A program made the position numbers and the translations under genes. A DNA stretch of 64,000 nt from Helopsaltes ochotensis (taxonomy: Eukaryota > Chordata > Aves > Passeriformes > Locustellidae): the NCBI GenBank assembly GCA_013400155.1, contig VXBM01000573.1:54302-118301 (forward strand). Reading direction: 5' to 3'. Shown piece after piece: positions 45,579 through 57,400 of the stretch. The notes beneath the pieces are model-generated. The model was not told the origin of the DNA. It made no database searches and worked only from the letters and a program-made list of their open reading frames with translations. The number at the start of each line of letters is the position of its first letter. Position 1 is the first letter of the stretch.

Positions 45579-48500
45579 GATCATGTCCTCGCTCTCTAAG
45601 AAATTCTTCTACAATGCAAGGATTGGCAGTAAGGATGGTTTTGTTCTTGGTGACTTGCTCTTTGAATCATGACTGAGAGCTCCTGAAAACTACTTGCACC
45701 TACAGCAAGAAAGAAAAGCCACTTGGTCATAACATGATCAACCAGGCACACTTTTGATTCATTTATTTTCTTGTCCTGAATGTTAAAAATGGGTAAACAC
45801 ATAAGAAAGAATGCTAAAATGAAAGAAGGCTAAGGTTTGTAGCCCTGTGAAGTAAGAAAAGAAAAATGATTATGGGCCAGATCCACCGTAGCTGTTGCTC
45901 AGTCAGTGACTTAGAAATTATGGGTAAGAACTGACTGCTTTGTAGGGAGATGGGTGTTACTAAGCAAGTCAAGAATGTTTCTAAGTCAAGGGAATGAGTA
46001 GGTGATAATCTCTCTGAAAAAGTTATAATCACCTTTAATCATACATGTAAAATGCTTTGTGATATATGGGTAAAACACCTTGATAGTGCAGTATTCTTTA
46101 TCATGACAGTGATTTAATATCAAGAAATTGGAGTGGATCTGTATCAAGAGTTCTATCTGGGATTAATGGTGCACTTCTGAAGTGCTCAAACACCCCCTCC
46201 TGCCTTACTTTACCTTTATCCCAAAGTGGTCTTGAGTACACAACCTGGATTTCCCTCAGATGGATCTGTATGCCTAATCCACCGAACCAGACTAGAGTGA
46301 GTTTGAAGTGAAAAATATACAGTGGAGAGAATCAGACTGACCTGTTACCTCAACACATGTACTCCTGCTGCAGTGTATGTGGCTGTATCTAAGTGGCCTA
46401 CACATACTCAAGCACACTGGGAGAGATGGATTTTTCTACCATACTAATTTTCTATTCTTCAAGTTGTACTCCTTTTTAATATTAGGATAGGCTTTGCTAA
46501 TGCCATAGGCCTAATGTCAAATCCACTGATTTTATGACTAGGCTTGAAGAGGTAAATCAGGACAGCCTGATCCATGCCCAGCAGCACTGCTGACAGGGAC
46601 TGCCTTCCCATGAAGAGGTACAGGAGGCAAGTCTTCCTACCTGATATTACACAATATTTGAGTGACACTTATTTTTTATGAATTCTGTACTCCCTGAACC
46701 AACATTTTGTTCTGTGGAAGCTGATGATAGAAAATACAATAGATTTTCCATTGTTTAAACTAAGGGACTTCTATTCCAGAAAAGAATTTGTGTGTTAAAA
46801 TATAGAACAGAAGTTGCAACATATGCATTAAAATACTTCTGTCAGTCACAGAAGCTTCAATTTTAACTAACCCTTGAAGGTGTAGTCCCCCTTCAACTGC
46901 ACAGAGCCTCTTAGCAACGTACGGCTGGAAATCCATCCACTCATGCACCATTAACTAAGTTGATTATAAGATGACAAAATGTATTTACAGACCCTCTTTG
47001 TTGCCTGCTCTAATCAGAAAAATAAAGCCAAACTATTAATCCCAGGGGCACTGCAATACAACCTCTGTCATCATCACAAATCAGTAAATGATAGATCAGT
47101 TTAATCCCATCAAACCTGGCTTTGTTTTACTACAGTTCTCACGTTACAAGCTGCAAGGCTACAAGCAGTAATTTTCAAATGGATTTCTTCTTTTATTGTA
47201 CCAATTGCATACCAGGTTAGGATGACTCAAATAAATGGAAATCCAATAGCACAGAAATACAATTTATGGCACAGCAGACTCCAGAGACCCTACTTTACTC
47301 CTTTTGTCTCAATGTAACACATTGCCTGGTAGAGAGCTATGTACAAATATAAGAAACATGTTGCAATGCTATTTTCTTCTTCTCTCTTTCCTTCATGGAG
47401 CTGCAGGGTGAGACTGAAATAAGTAGATAAGCCTACACACTTATGAACCTACATTTATTTTTCTGGATCTTACTATACGGAATTCCAAACAAAATAAATA
47501 CTCACCAACAATACTATTGCTTACAGCATTCTTTATTCTAGCTTAGTAATGCCACCTTTGAGAAACAGATCTACACGTTTCTGGATTTCACAACTTGTCT
47601 CTGCCTGAGACCAAATTTCTCACTGCAAAATCTTTGGCTACACCTCACAGTAGCCCTTAAATCCCAGTTTCATAATTCACCATTTTTCTTCCTTTGCATG
47701 CAGCTACTTTTAAGTTGTGTAACTACTCCTCTAACTGGATTGTCTTTCTACTGCTAATATATCCTGTTACAAAACTGATGGTTTTGCTATATTCTGCACA
47801 TGTTCTGTTTAAAAACTGGCAATATTTCAAGCCACAATTTAATTATTCTGTGTACTTTATGCTTTGATAATACTGTACTTTCAAATCTTCATGGCATGAT
47901 GTATTGGAGTGATATATGGGTCAACATATATTTTTATCTAGCCAATCTGATATTATTCATTCCATCTACTCCCCACAATATCATTATCCATAAAAAGTCT
48001 CCACATTACCATAAATGGATTTAGGGGGAAAGGGTTGTTTCCTCTGCAATCTTTTCTCAGTGATCCAAAACCAGATTCTTTGACCCCTAAGTAATACACA
48101 TGTAATTCTATAATAGCATATGGGAATACCATCTATTTACATAAATATTGAGTGTTTTTCTAGTAAATAAAAGCCATGAATAATTCGAGGTTCACTATTT
48201 ATGTTCTCACCATAAGAACAGGTAGAAAAAAAAGACACAAAGTACTGAAAGGCAGACTCCCTCAAAGGTTGTGTCCATATGGAGTCATACTGAGAAAGTA
48301 AATACAATTTCTAGGACATACTTTTTATAGCTTGTTTTGTGAATGAGATGGACACATTTCATGTTCACATTATCAACAGTTTTAATATCAGTAGTTAGTT
48401 AATCCACCCCCAAAGTCACCAAAATTAAGAAACCTATGTCAAAGCACTGCTAAAGTGCAAGTGACTGGGGTATAAAAGTTACACAATTATAGCAATTTTA

Positions 48501-48580
48501 AAGCTCCCGCTCCTGTTCCCATAGAAATGATTTTGTTTTATTTTACATGGGCTGCCTGTTGACACTCCTGTGTTTCTGCT

Positions 48581-48648
48581 GAGACTATTACAATTAAAAA
48601 TAACCTTAAACTACACACAGCTACAGCACTTACACATTTTAATCAGTG
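48581..48648. repeat. Local direct duplication, copy A
   Basis: Closely matches 48750-48826 in the same orientation. The shared core CTACACACAGCTACAGC, then TTACACATTT, has few differences. Non-coding. Confidence 0.75.
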
Positions 48649-48749
48649 TTACTTAAAAAATGTATTATGGGCTTTAATCAGCACTTAGTTGTTGTTGGCT
48701 CTGCCACAGATAGTCCCCTCAGTGCAAGGTGAACTGTGAGGTGGAATTT

Positions 48750-48826
48750 GAGAATATTACAATTAAAGAATAACCCAAAGCTACACACAGCTACAGCGCT
48801 TACACATTTCAATCAACTCTGATAAG
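48750..48826. repeat. Local direct duplication, copy B
   Basis: Partner of 48581-48648, starting 169 bp downstream. Non-coding intergenic sequence. Confidence 0.75.
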
Positions 48827-50174
48827 CCAAAATTGGCTTGTATCACAGATACAGAATCATCATGCTAATGCCTCCTTTTAATATTTACTTTGAGACATTC
48901 TGCCAGGATTTCAAACACCATTTCTTGACACCTTGGACTGATCCGAGCTGTGGAATGCTTGAGCTCTTTGTACCCTCCTCAGAAGACAGAGCCTGCAGCA
49001 GCAGTGCTTGTGCAGCCATGATCTGTATGATTTCAAGGGTGAGATTGAGAGGAAAGTTGTCTCGACCCCACAAAATGATGTTTCCAACGGAGTCGTCTCC
49101 CTGGGGTGTTCACTGTGTCTTTACCAAGGAGGAGGGAACAGATGGCAGTGGCACCGTTGGAGGCTGAGCCACAGCAGCTGCTGTCACACATTCTGTTATG
49201 TGAAGGAAGTGTGAGGGAACTCGAGGCAGTTTGTCCTCATAACTACACCAATGTGTGCAGAGCAGATTTACTGAGCATTAACCCTGCTGCACACAAGAAA
49301 TCTCTCACTCCCATTGGATCAAGAATAAATTTGGATTTCCTGCTCACCAGGACTATGCCAGTGCCTTGCTGTAGGTAGATCTGCACAGCAGGGAAAGCTG
49401 TACAGACCTTACTGCAATCACTCAGGTAATAAACATTAAAAACCCTGAAAAAATAAAACAAGCAGTTTAAGACTTACATTGCATTTCTCTTACAAAGTTT
49501 AAGGCTATCATTACCTGATTTCCAAACCAATTCCGAATTTTATAAGCAAGCGCAGTTCATGTCAAGCCTGTCATGCTCCACTCCAAAATCCTATAACTGT
49601 TTGAAAGTGAGGACAAGTGTCAGTTAGGTTTTGCTATGGTTATAAGAGATCACAAAGCAATCTTCGGACACCTACCGTAATAGACCAAGAAAAAATTCTT
49701 GAAGCATCAAAGATGTCATTAGCTAGGCTGGATGTTCTTTATTCAACAGCCAGAGTTTACTAGAACTCTATATCCTCAGCAATTTCGTCTGACAGCTTGG
49801 TGCCTAGAGAGTGAGCTGATGTTCGTCTCTCCCTGCAGAGCTTCACAATCACGTCTTTGCTTTTGTTATCATTACTGTCTGTATATTTGTTCCTGGTAAT
49901 TTCCAGAAAATTTCTGTTTACAATTTTTATTTCTGAGTGGAAATACTGTTTTCCCTCTGGCAACCAGCCACTGCCAGATTTGCTGGGGCTGTTCAGCTCA
50001 ATTTTAATTTATAACATGTACACTGATACATGTAGTTTTAAAGCTTTAGGTTAAGGTTTGCAAAAGAAAACATGAAGAGTGTGCTGCATCATCCTCTAAA
50101 TAGAAATACTTTAAAATACATCAGTAGTTAAAATTCGGTTTTAGTGTAATGCTGTCTGGGCTACACTGTAATTA

Positions 50175-50188
50175 CCACTAGATGGCAC
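50175..50188 (+). promoter_or_regulatory. CTCF-type core motif upstream of HTATSF1
   Basis: CCACTAGATGGCAC fits all 14 positions of the CTCF core consensus CCASYAGRKGGCRS. It lies ~650 bp upstream of the HTATSF1 CpG island and may mark a boundary between BRS3 and HTATSF1. Binding is inferred, not shown. Confidence 0.55.
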
Positions 50189-50809
50189 TACATGAAGGGC
50201 TTTTAAAAGAACAGAGAGAATTTTGTATCTAAAATATTGACGTAACCACAGACGGACTTTTAATTTCAGACTTCCTAATGCAAAAGGAATTGAATTTTGA
50301 AGCCAAGCTTCATCCCACTAATAAGATGTACCATCCTTTTCCTAAGGGAACACAACCGCTGGACATCCTCAGCCAAGAGGGCAGAGACACGCAATATGAT
50401 TTCTTGACATTTAGAGTGCCATTTCAATCTCATTTCTCTGTTTTTGGTTCTATCTTTGCCTCTAGTAGGACGTGAGTCCATTTCCAGTGCCAAACGGCAG
50501 CCAGCCCTGCAGAGCACCACTGGCAGCAAGCCGCTTCATGCCCAGAGTTGTCGTAGGCGCAACAGGGAAATGTATGCAGCGGGGAGGACTGTGCCCCAAA
50601 CTTTTATTTATCATGTAAGTAAAGCTGAAGTAGCCCCCATGCAAAGCCCACCAAGGTAAAGCTTCTCGCCCAAAGCAGTCTGGTGCGTCAGGGGCCCTCA
50701 TGCAGAGCGCCGGTCTGTGGTGAAACAGCGCTGGACCCTGAGGGTGAAAGGAAAAGGGAGGGCGAAAAACGGCAAGGGAAAACGGAGCACGGCCACTGTG
50801 GCGACCACC

Positions 50810-51430
50810 TCTGTCCCGGGGCGGACCCATTGGCCTCAGGGGCCGGCCAGAGGCGGGGAAACATAGTCCGCCCCTGCCCCGCCCCTGCCCCGCCCCCTGA
50901 GTGCGCCCGCTCCGCCCTCCCCAGGAAAGGCTCCCCATTGGCTCCGCTGCTCCCCCACATGACCCACCACCGCTCGTCTCGTTGGCGACAGCTCGGGTTA
51001 AAGGAGCGGGGCAGGCGGAAGCTACGGTGGCGGGTGGGGTGTTTCCGGTGTGTGCGCGCGCGTCGGGGCCCGGGACGGTCGCGGCGGCCGCGCGAGGTGC
51101 GGGCTGTCCGCGCGCGCTCCCGCCACCGAGAGGGCCGGGCGTGCCTATAAGCGGCAGCGGCGGAGGAGGAAGAGGCACGAGTGCCTGAGGCCCAGTGAGC
51201 GGGGCAAGATGAGTGGCGAGGACGGAAACGAGGAATTCTACCGGCAGCTGCAGCTCCAGCAGCAGTACGAGGCCAAGCCAGCCGAGGGCGAGGGCGAGTC
51301 CGACCCCTTTACCTACGTGGACCCGGCGGACGGGGCTGCCTACGAGTGGGACCTGGAGAAGAAGGCCTGGTTCCCCAAGGTGGGTACGGGGGAGCCCCGA
51401 GAAAAGGGGAGAAGAAGGAGCAGGTGATGC
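50810..51430 (+). promoter_or_regulatory. HTATSF1: HTATSF1 CpG-island promoter
   Basis: A sharp GC- and CpG-rich block in otherwise AT-rich sequence, covering the region before and including exon 1. Visible elements: GC boxes in tandem CCCCGCCCCTG units (about 50876-50899), inverted CCAAT boxes (ATTGG at 50829-50833 and 50937-50941), an ETS-type site (TTTCCGGT near 51042) and an NRF1-like GCGCGCG run (51053-51063). A TATAAG word at 51147-51152 is only 57 bp before the ATG and may be 5' UTR. The pattern is that of a housekeeping promoter with dispersed initiation. Confidence 0.85.
51209..51379 (+). CDS. HTATSF1: HTATSF1 exon 1
   Basis: ATG at 51209-51211, donor CCCAAG|GTGGGT, 57 codons, phase 0. 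It encodes MSGEDGNEEFYRQLQLQQQ and the Tyr/Asp-rich block up to KKAWFPK. Confidence 0.97.
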
Positions 51431-54400
51431 TGGATCTCGTCGGTACGGAGGTGTCCGCATTCAGCATCATGCTGCGAGGTCTCAGATCAAAACACACCTT
51501 TTTACAGGCAAAACCACGGTGTCGTCTCCGTCTTTGACCGGCTGGGCTGCTGTGAGGTGCTGTGCGTTGGCTATTCGCCTTTGCGGAGAATCTGTAGAGT
51601 TGCTCGGGCCTGGGATGAAGTCACTGTTATATTTGTGTTGATCGGAGATGCCTGGGATGTGTTTAGGTCTTTGTCACAGTAGCTGTGGTGATCTCTTTGT
51701 GGGCAGTGTAGAAATGATTTAGTATGTTACAAGATCTAGATGAAAACAGAGTAGTATTATGCCTCTTTTATTATTATCTGAAAATGATGTAGAATAAAAG
51801 ATGTGTTGTTCCATCTCCTTCAGTCTTGCAAGTGCAATTGAAAAATAAGTGTATTTGTCTTAATGGCATTGGTCAGCATGAAAATATGTTACAGTTTCTA
51901 ATTTTAAAATTTATTAGATGTTATAAATATAAAATATGATCTTGCTGTAATAACATGGCTCTTCAAGGGGAGAATGAACATTAATTTAATATGTGGAGCC
52001 AATCTACTGATCTGAAAGTGAAATACTTTTGTTATCATATAGCAATGAATGAGGGCAATTACTTAATTTAATATTAAGACATTTTATGGCATCTACTTAA
52101 TGGATACAATGTGCCAGTTCTAGTTTGTGACTGTGAATTCATTGCAATGCAGAGAATCTTGAGTGAGAGTGAGGCCTCTAGTGCCAAGTTTGAATGTGTG
52201 TAAAGCTAGGAAGGTGTCTGTAGAGCATATGGCTTTTGGCGGGGTAAAATCCAGACTCACAAAGTGGAGCAGTGGAGAAATGAGTATTTCTGGCTCCTTT
52301 GGGAGTCCTACATCCAGTAAGCTCAGTAATTTGTAAAAAGATTCTTGTTTTGCTCTCATTTCTTCCCCTTCTTCTTACCTCTCTTGAAATGTGTCTCTTA
52401 TCAGTAGCATTTGTCTTTCCTAAGTGCTTTTCTTATCTGTTCTGTCTTGGAGAGGAGATAACATTAAGGGTTGGTCAGGTTAAATAGGAGCAGAAAAGTT
52501 CATTAGTAAATATGATGTATAATAGAAATTGGTGACGTATCCATGACCCACAGTGCTTCACAGAAGTTCTTTACCCAGCTGGGTGCCATCGAGTTTTTCA
52601 GGTTACTTCTTTTGGCTGATGATTACTACTAAAACTTTTTATCCAGATAAACTGATGAGACTGTTGTAACCAGAAGCTGTACTTCCTTCTCCATGGGCAG
52701 TATTGAAATTTTTAATATCTGTTTCTTGACAAAAGATGAAAATATTCTGACTGGTCTAAGTAATCATTATCTACAGACTGGGATTGCACTGCTGCTCTGC
52801 TTTGGGAATGCAGTGTCTGCTGAACTTCCACTAAAGCATATTTCAAAGCAGTACAAAAACTGAATGATATTATCTGGCAGAATTCCCCAGAAAATTTTGA
52901 AGGCAATAAAATATTTAATAGAAGCAATTGTAACATTGTTTATTATTTAATTTTTTTAATGTCAGTGGTTCTGTATTGATGAGTACCAACTTTTTTAGTG
53001 TTTCACAGACATAGCACAAAATAACGTGGGATACATCTGCTGCTTGCATCACTTGCTGTGAAAATACAGCCGTTGGCTGTCATCTGCAAACACAGGGTAT
53101 CTGTTCTTCATTTGGTTAATCTATTCCTTTCCGTTTCAGTGGGACCAGCAGTTAATTACACGCTCACATGTCCTGTAGTATTGTGTTTCTTTTCCTATAA
53201 GCTTAATCACGCCAAACTGCGCGACTGTGTGGGTGTGTAGGTAGGACTGATGTCTGTGATGTTCTCCACAGAATTGGATTGAAGTCCTCAGTAGGTAGTT
53301 CTGTGACTACTTGTTTCTTGTGCTGTCATGGTATGACAGAAGTTCCAATAAAAGCCTTTATATGTGTATAAACTGCTCTGTGCTTGTAAAAAGACATTTT
53401 AAGGTGAAGCAGTGGCAATGGTTATATGTTAGGATGATAGCGTTTTATGCAAAAAAACCATCTTGGATACTGATGGTGGCAAAATTTTATAGTCCATAAT
53501 AGATAATTTTCTAAGAATAAATGGAGGTTTACACAGAATGCAGTTCCCCCAGAAGCTGAAAAATAATCCTGTTGTAGGTTTAATCACTAATTTACCAGTA
53601 GGTTCTGTGATGAAAGTTAGTAATGCTGTTCACCAGCAAGTATACAAGCTTCTTAATTCTCTGGATCTCATCAGCTGTGGCACTAAGGATTTGCTAAGAT
53701 AGCTGAGGTCAAAGATAATGAACCTGATTAGAGCAGAGTCTTCTTTTTTTCACTAAATGTGGTTGCACTTTGTCTTGATGTTGTGTTATGTCATATCTGT
53801 AAGAGCAGCCATTTACATTCTTTATTGAGGTGTGTGGCAAATCTTGTTTAGCCTAAGAGCCATTTTGTGCTAACCTTTGAAGTTACGCGGTGCCATGGTA
53901 TCCTGCATTATTCCTGACAAGCCTGGTGCTGTCAGTTTTACATTGCTGATTTGTCATAATGAAATTCTAGAGTTGAAACATCAAGCTTCAAATTACTATG
54001 GAAGATAAGAGGTCACATTTTCATCATTGACACTTGAAATTGCTCTTTTACAATAGCTTAATGGCATTAAGTTTTGTTCCCCTTTGAATACAGATGAAGT
54101 AAGTGCAGCAAAGATTGGAGTTAGATAAAATTTTCAAAGGTTAAGGCTCAGTTTGAGAAAAAATATTTCAGAGTGTGCAACTTCAGAAAATACTTCATAA
54201 TGCAGGGATACTAACAAACTCAGCTATGATGTACTTCTTTTGCATGTGATTGCTAGTGGCTGGAAGTACTGGGTGTCGCTTGTGGGGGTTTTTGTTTTAT
54301 TTTGATCTCTAAAACATAGGCATTGGCCAGTTTTATATTTTATCCAAATATAGTTTCTCTCTGGAAAAGAGCAAGCTAATTCTTTATCTATTCATAGGAT

Positions 54401-57400
54401 ATGAAGTAAATTTGTTTATTTTTTAATTAGTAATTATTACTGTTGCCTTAGAAGCAATCTGCTAAAATGCATTTCTGTTTAAGTGCAATATTTACTGCCT
54501 GTCAGCACAAGTATATGTCATCTCTGGAAATGTTTCCATGAAAAGGCAGATTCCTTCAAGTGTCAGTCATTCATCATCTGTGGATAAGTTGTTGTCTTAC
54601 CATCAGTATCACTTTATCACTTCACCATGGCCAGGAGAGCTTGGTTTCTGTCCTTCAGGCAGATCCAATTTACATGGAAAGCAGAAAGCTTTGTTAGAAA
54701 AATGGCAGAATTTGTGAAATATTTGTATAAAAACTACATATGCTGTATGAAATTTGTGTCTTGGTCTAATTCAGGTAATGCCTGAACGGATAGTTCTTGT
54801 TCTGTGTATGGTTTTGCAAAGATAATTAAAATTGTTATTTTCTGTGTTGCTAGATTAGAAAATTACCATTGCCTAACTAACCTTAAAATACAAAACTGAA
54901 TTTATAGTTCTTTGAAATTCTATATTAATAGAATTTAATAAAATTTCTTTTCAGATAACAGAAGATTTCCTGGCAACCTATCATGCCAACTATGGCTTCC
55001 ATGCAGATGAGACAGATACTTCGTCTGCTTCTGGTACAGCCACTGAAAGTAAGCAACCAATAAATTCCAAGACATCAGGAATACAACCATCAGCAAATGA
55101 GACAGGACAGAAACAAACAGATCCAAAACAAAAATCGGAAAAGAGGAAGCTAGAGCCAGGTAAGTGACAAAGCACTTCCCTCTGTGTAGGTTGAGATCTG
55201 TAGGATACTGAGGGAAAACTGGCAGTTGATCATTGTTGTCTGGTACAGCAAAGATAAGGTTGTGCTGGCAATTTGCAGAATGGTTCTAATATTGTGTAGT
55301 ACTTCATAGGTATCTTCCTGAGTCTGTATACAAAGGGGGGAAAAAACCAAATTAAGGCATATTTGAAGCTTCTCTGTAAGCAAGCAAAAATTCTTATAGG
55401 TCTGGTGTAATATAAACATGTATGCTCCCATGTTTAATGTATTACCATAACTGAATTAAATTCTTGTGTTTAGGGTGGTTTCATGTTGAAGAAGACAGAA
55501 ACACAAATGTTTATGTGACAGGTAAGTAATGGTGTTTATTTATCTACTTTGAGCCAAAGACGGTAAAAGGAACTCATACATGCCTCTAATATTATCTATT
55601 CAGTCTGCCACTTGCTAACTACTTAATGTTATGTTTCAGACTGTGTAATGTCTTTGTGACCTTTAAATTGCAGATGTGGGAAAGAAGTAGAATGGGTGTA
55701 TTCCATGCTTTTATGTGTTAAATGGGGTATTCTGTGAGCTGTGTCAGCTAAGTCACTAATTTATTCTTTAATGCAAAAAACAATTTCTGCAGGCTTTTAA
55801 GGGGTAACATAATGACAAGTTTATGATGAAATAGTGGATGAACTATACACATCATTTAAGCAATAATTTTCATTTGCTCTCAAAATAATTATTAGGTGAG
55901 AAGGAGGAAACAGTTAAAAAAAGCTGTGAACAGAGTGAGAAAGTAATGTGAAAGCTCAAATGAAATTATTTGTGCATTTATTATGGTGTTTTTCTACCTC
56001 TTTTGCATCGTGGGGTGCTATCTCTAGATGCATATTCTTAGGTACACTTGGTGGTTGTGAGTAGTCACAGGGGTGGACATACTTGCATTTTCAAAAACCT
56101 TCATGCAGGCCAAACTAGCATGGGACATCCACATAATTTTCCCATCCATTTTGATTTGTTTCTTATCCTCCATTCAGAGTTCAGATGTTAAAATCTTTGT
56201 ACATTATCAGTTACTCTTTTAATTGAATTTTTGAGTGGAGAAAACTGTTGTCTGTTTATAGATCATGTTCTTATGGGGTTTTTTTTGTCTCGGATACCTA
56301 GAAGTGCAGTGGAACTTGGAGCTTGGGCAGAAGAGTTACATTTGCAGAGGCCTCTGTGTCCTCTGCAGTGTTGATGATGTGTGACAATAAATCTCTAGGT
56401 GTGCATATTAGGGAACACAGAGATCTTTCTGTGCATTACACCTATTACAAAGTACAAGGATTTTCAAAATACTGGTGTGAAGTAAATGCTTAGAAGGTAA
56501 TGCCCAAGGGCAATTGTTTCTTGCAGTGATTGTAAAATGCTGTCCTTTATTTTCATATCTTTTGTTTAAAGAAGCACTATGGGAAGATTTGTTCTAATAT
56601 GTTGGGGTTTTTTTTAAATAGACCATATTTAAGCCTTCTGTTTGAATTTATTTTGCAGGTTTACCTCCAGACATTACAAAAGATGAATTTGTGCAAGTCA
56701 TGTCAAAATGTGGTATCATCATGCGAGATCCTCAGACAGAAGAACACAAGATCAAACTGTACAAAGATAAGGAAGGAAATCTTAAAGGAGATGGCCTCTG
56801 TTGTTATCTGAAGGTCAGTGGTGCACTGAAATGCAGTTTTCCATCCTGTTGAAGGCACATATGGCTATTGTTTTGGAATCGCATTCAGAAGATTCTTGAA
56901 AATCTAAAGCACATTTTGGAATATAGGTGTCTGTTTTAAAGATTTACTCCAGAAATGCCCAATTACTTAATTTGTTTCCTCTTATCCAACCTCACCCTCT
57001 GCCTGGGAATGCCCATAATACCTGCTGAACATGTCTCTATGTAATCCTGTCTTGGGTGCCCTAGATTATGGGCTGAAATGGAAGGCTTCTCACCTTTTAC
57101 TTTGAAAATATGCCACTGTGTAATCAAGAATACAGAAATAACAAGCCAGGAAGGAACATACTATTGTCCTGTATCTACAGCTTTTAACTGAGAACTGGTT
57201 TGGTTCAGAGCTGTGCTTTCGTTCTCTATTAAGCCATAAAAGCTTAAGCTGCAGTCCTATTTCCTTACGTGTTTCACTTGTGAATCATTTGGAAAGTTGG
57301 TGATTGCAAGTGTAGCCAGCTTTAGTTCTGCAAGAAGCACCAGGCAATACTAAATCAAATGTCTTGTAGTTTGTGCTATTTTTGTAATTGTGGTAGAGCT

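Larger units (their letters stand above)
45583..50174. other. Intergenic stretch between BRS3 and HTATSF1
   Basis: AT-rich sequence with no recognised gene. The only internal structure I see is a ~70 bp direct duplication (48581-48648 and 48750-48826). Confidence 0.6.

Noticed and set aside
50462..51460. Long antisense open frame (332 codons) across the HTATSF1 CpG island
   Set aside because: GC-rich DNA has few stop codons. The translation is low-complexity Pro/Gly/Arg and overlaps the true exon 1 and promoter on the other strand.
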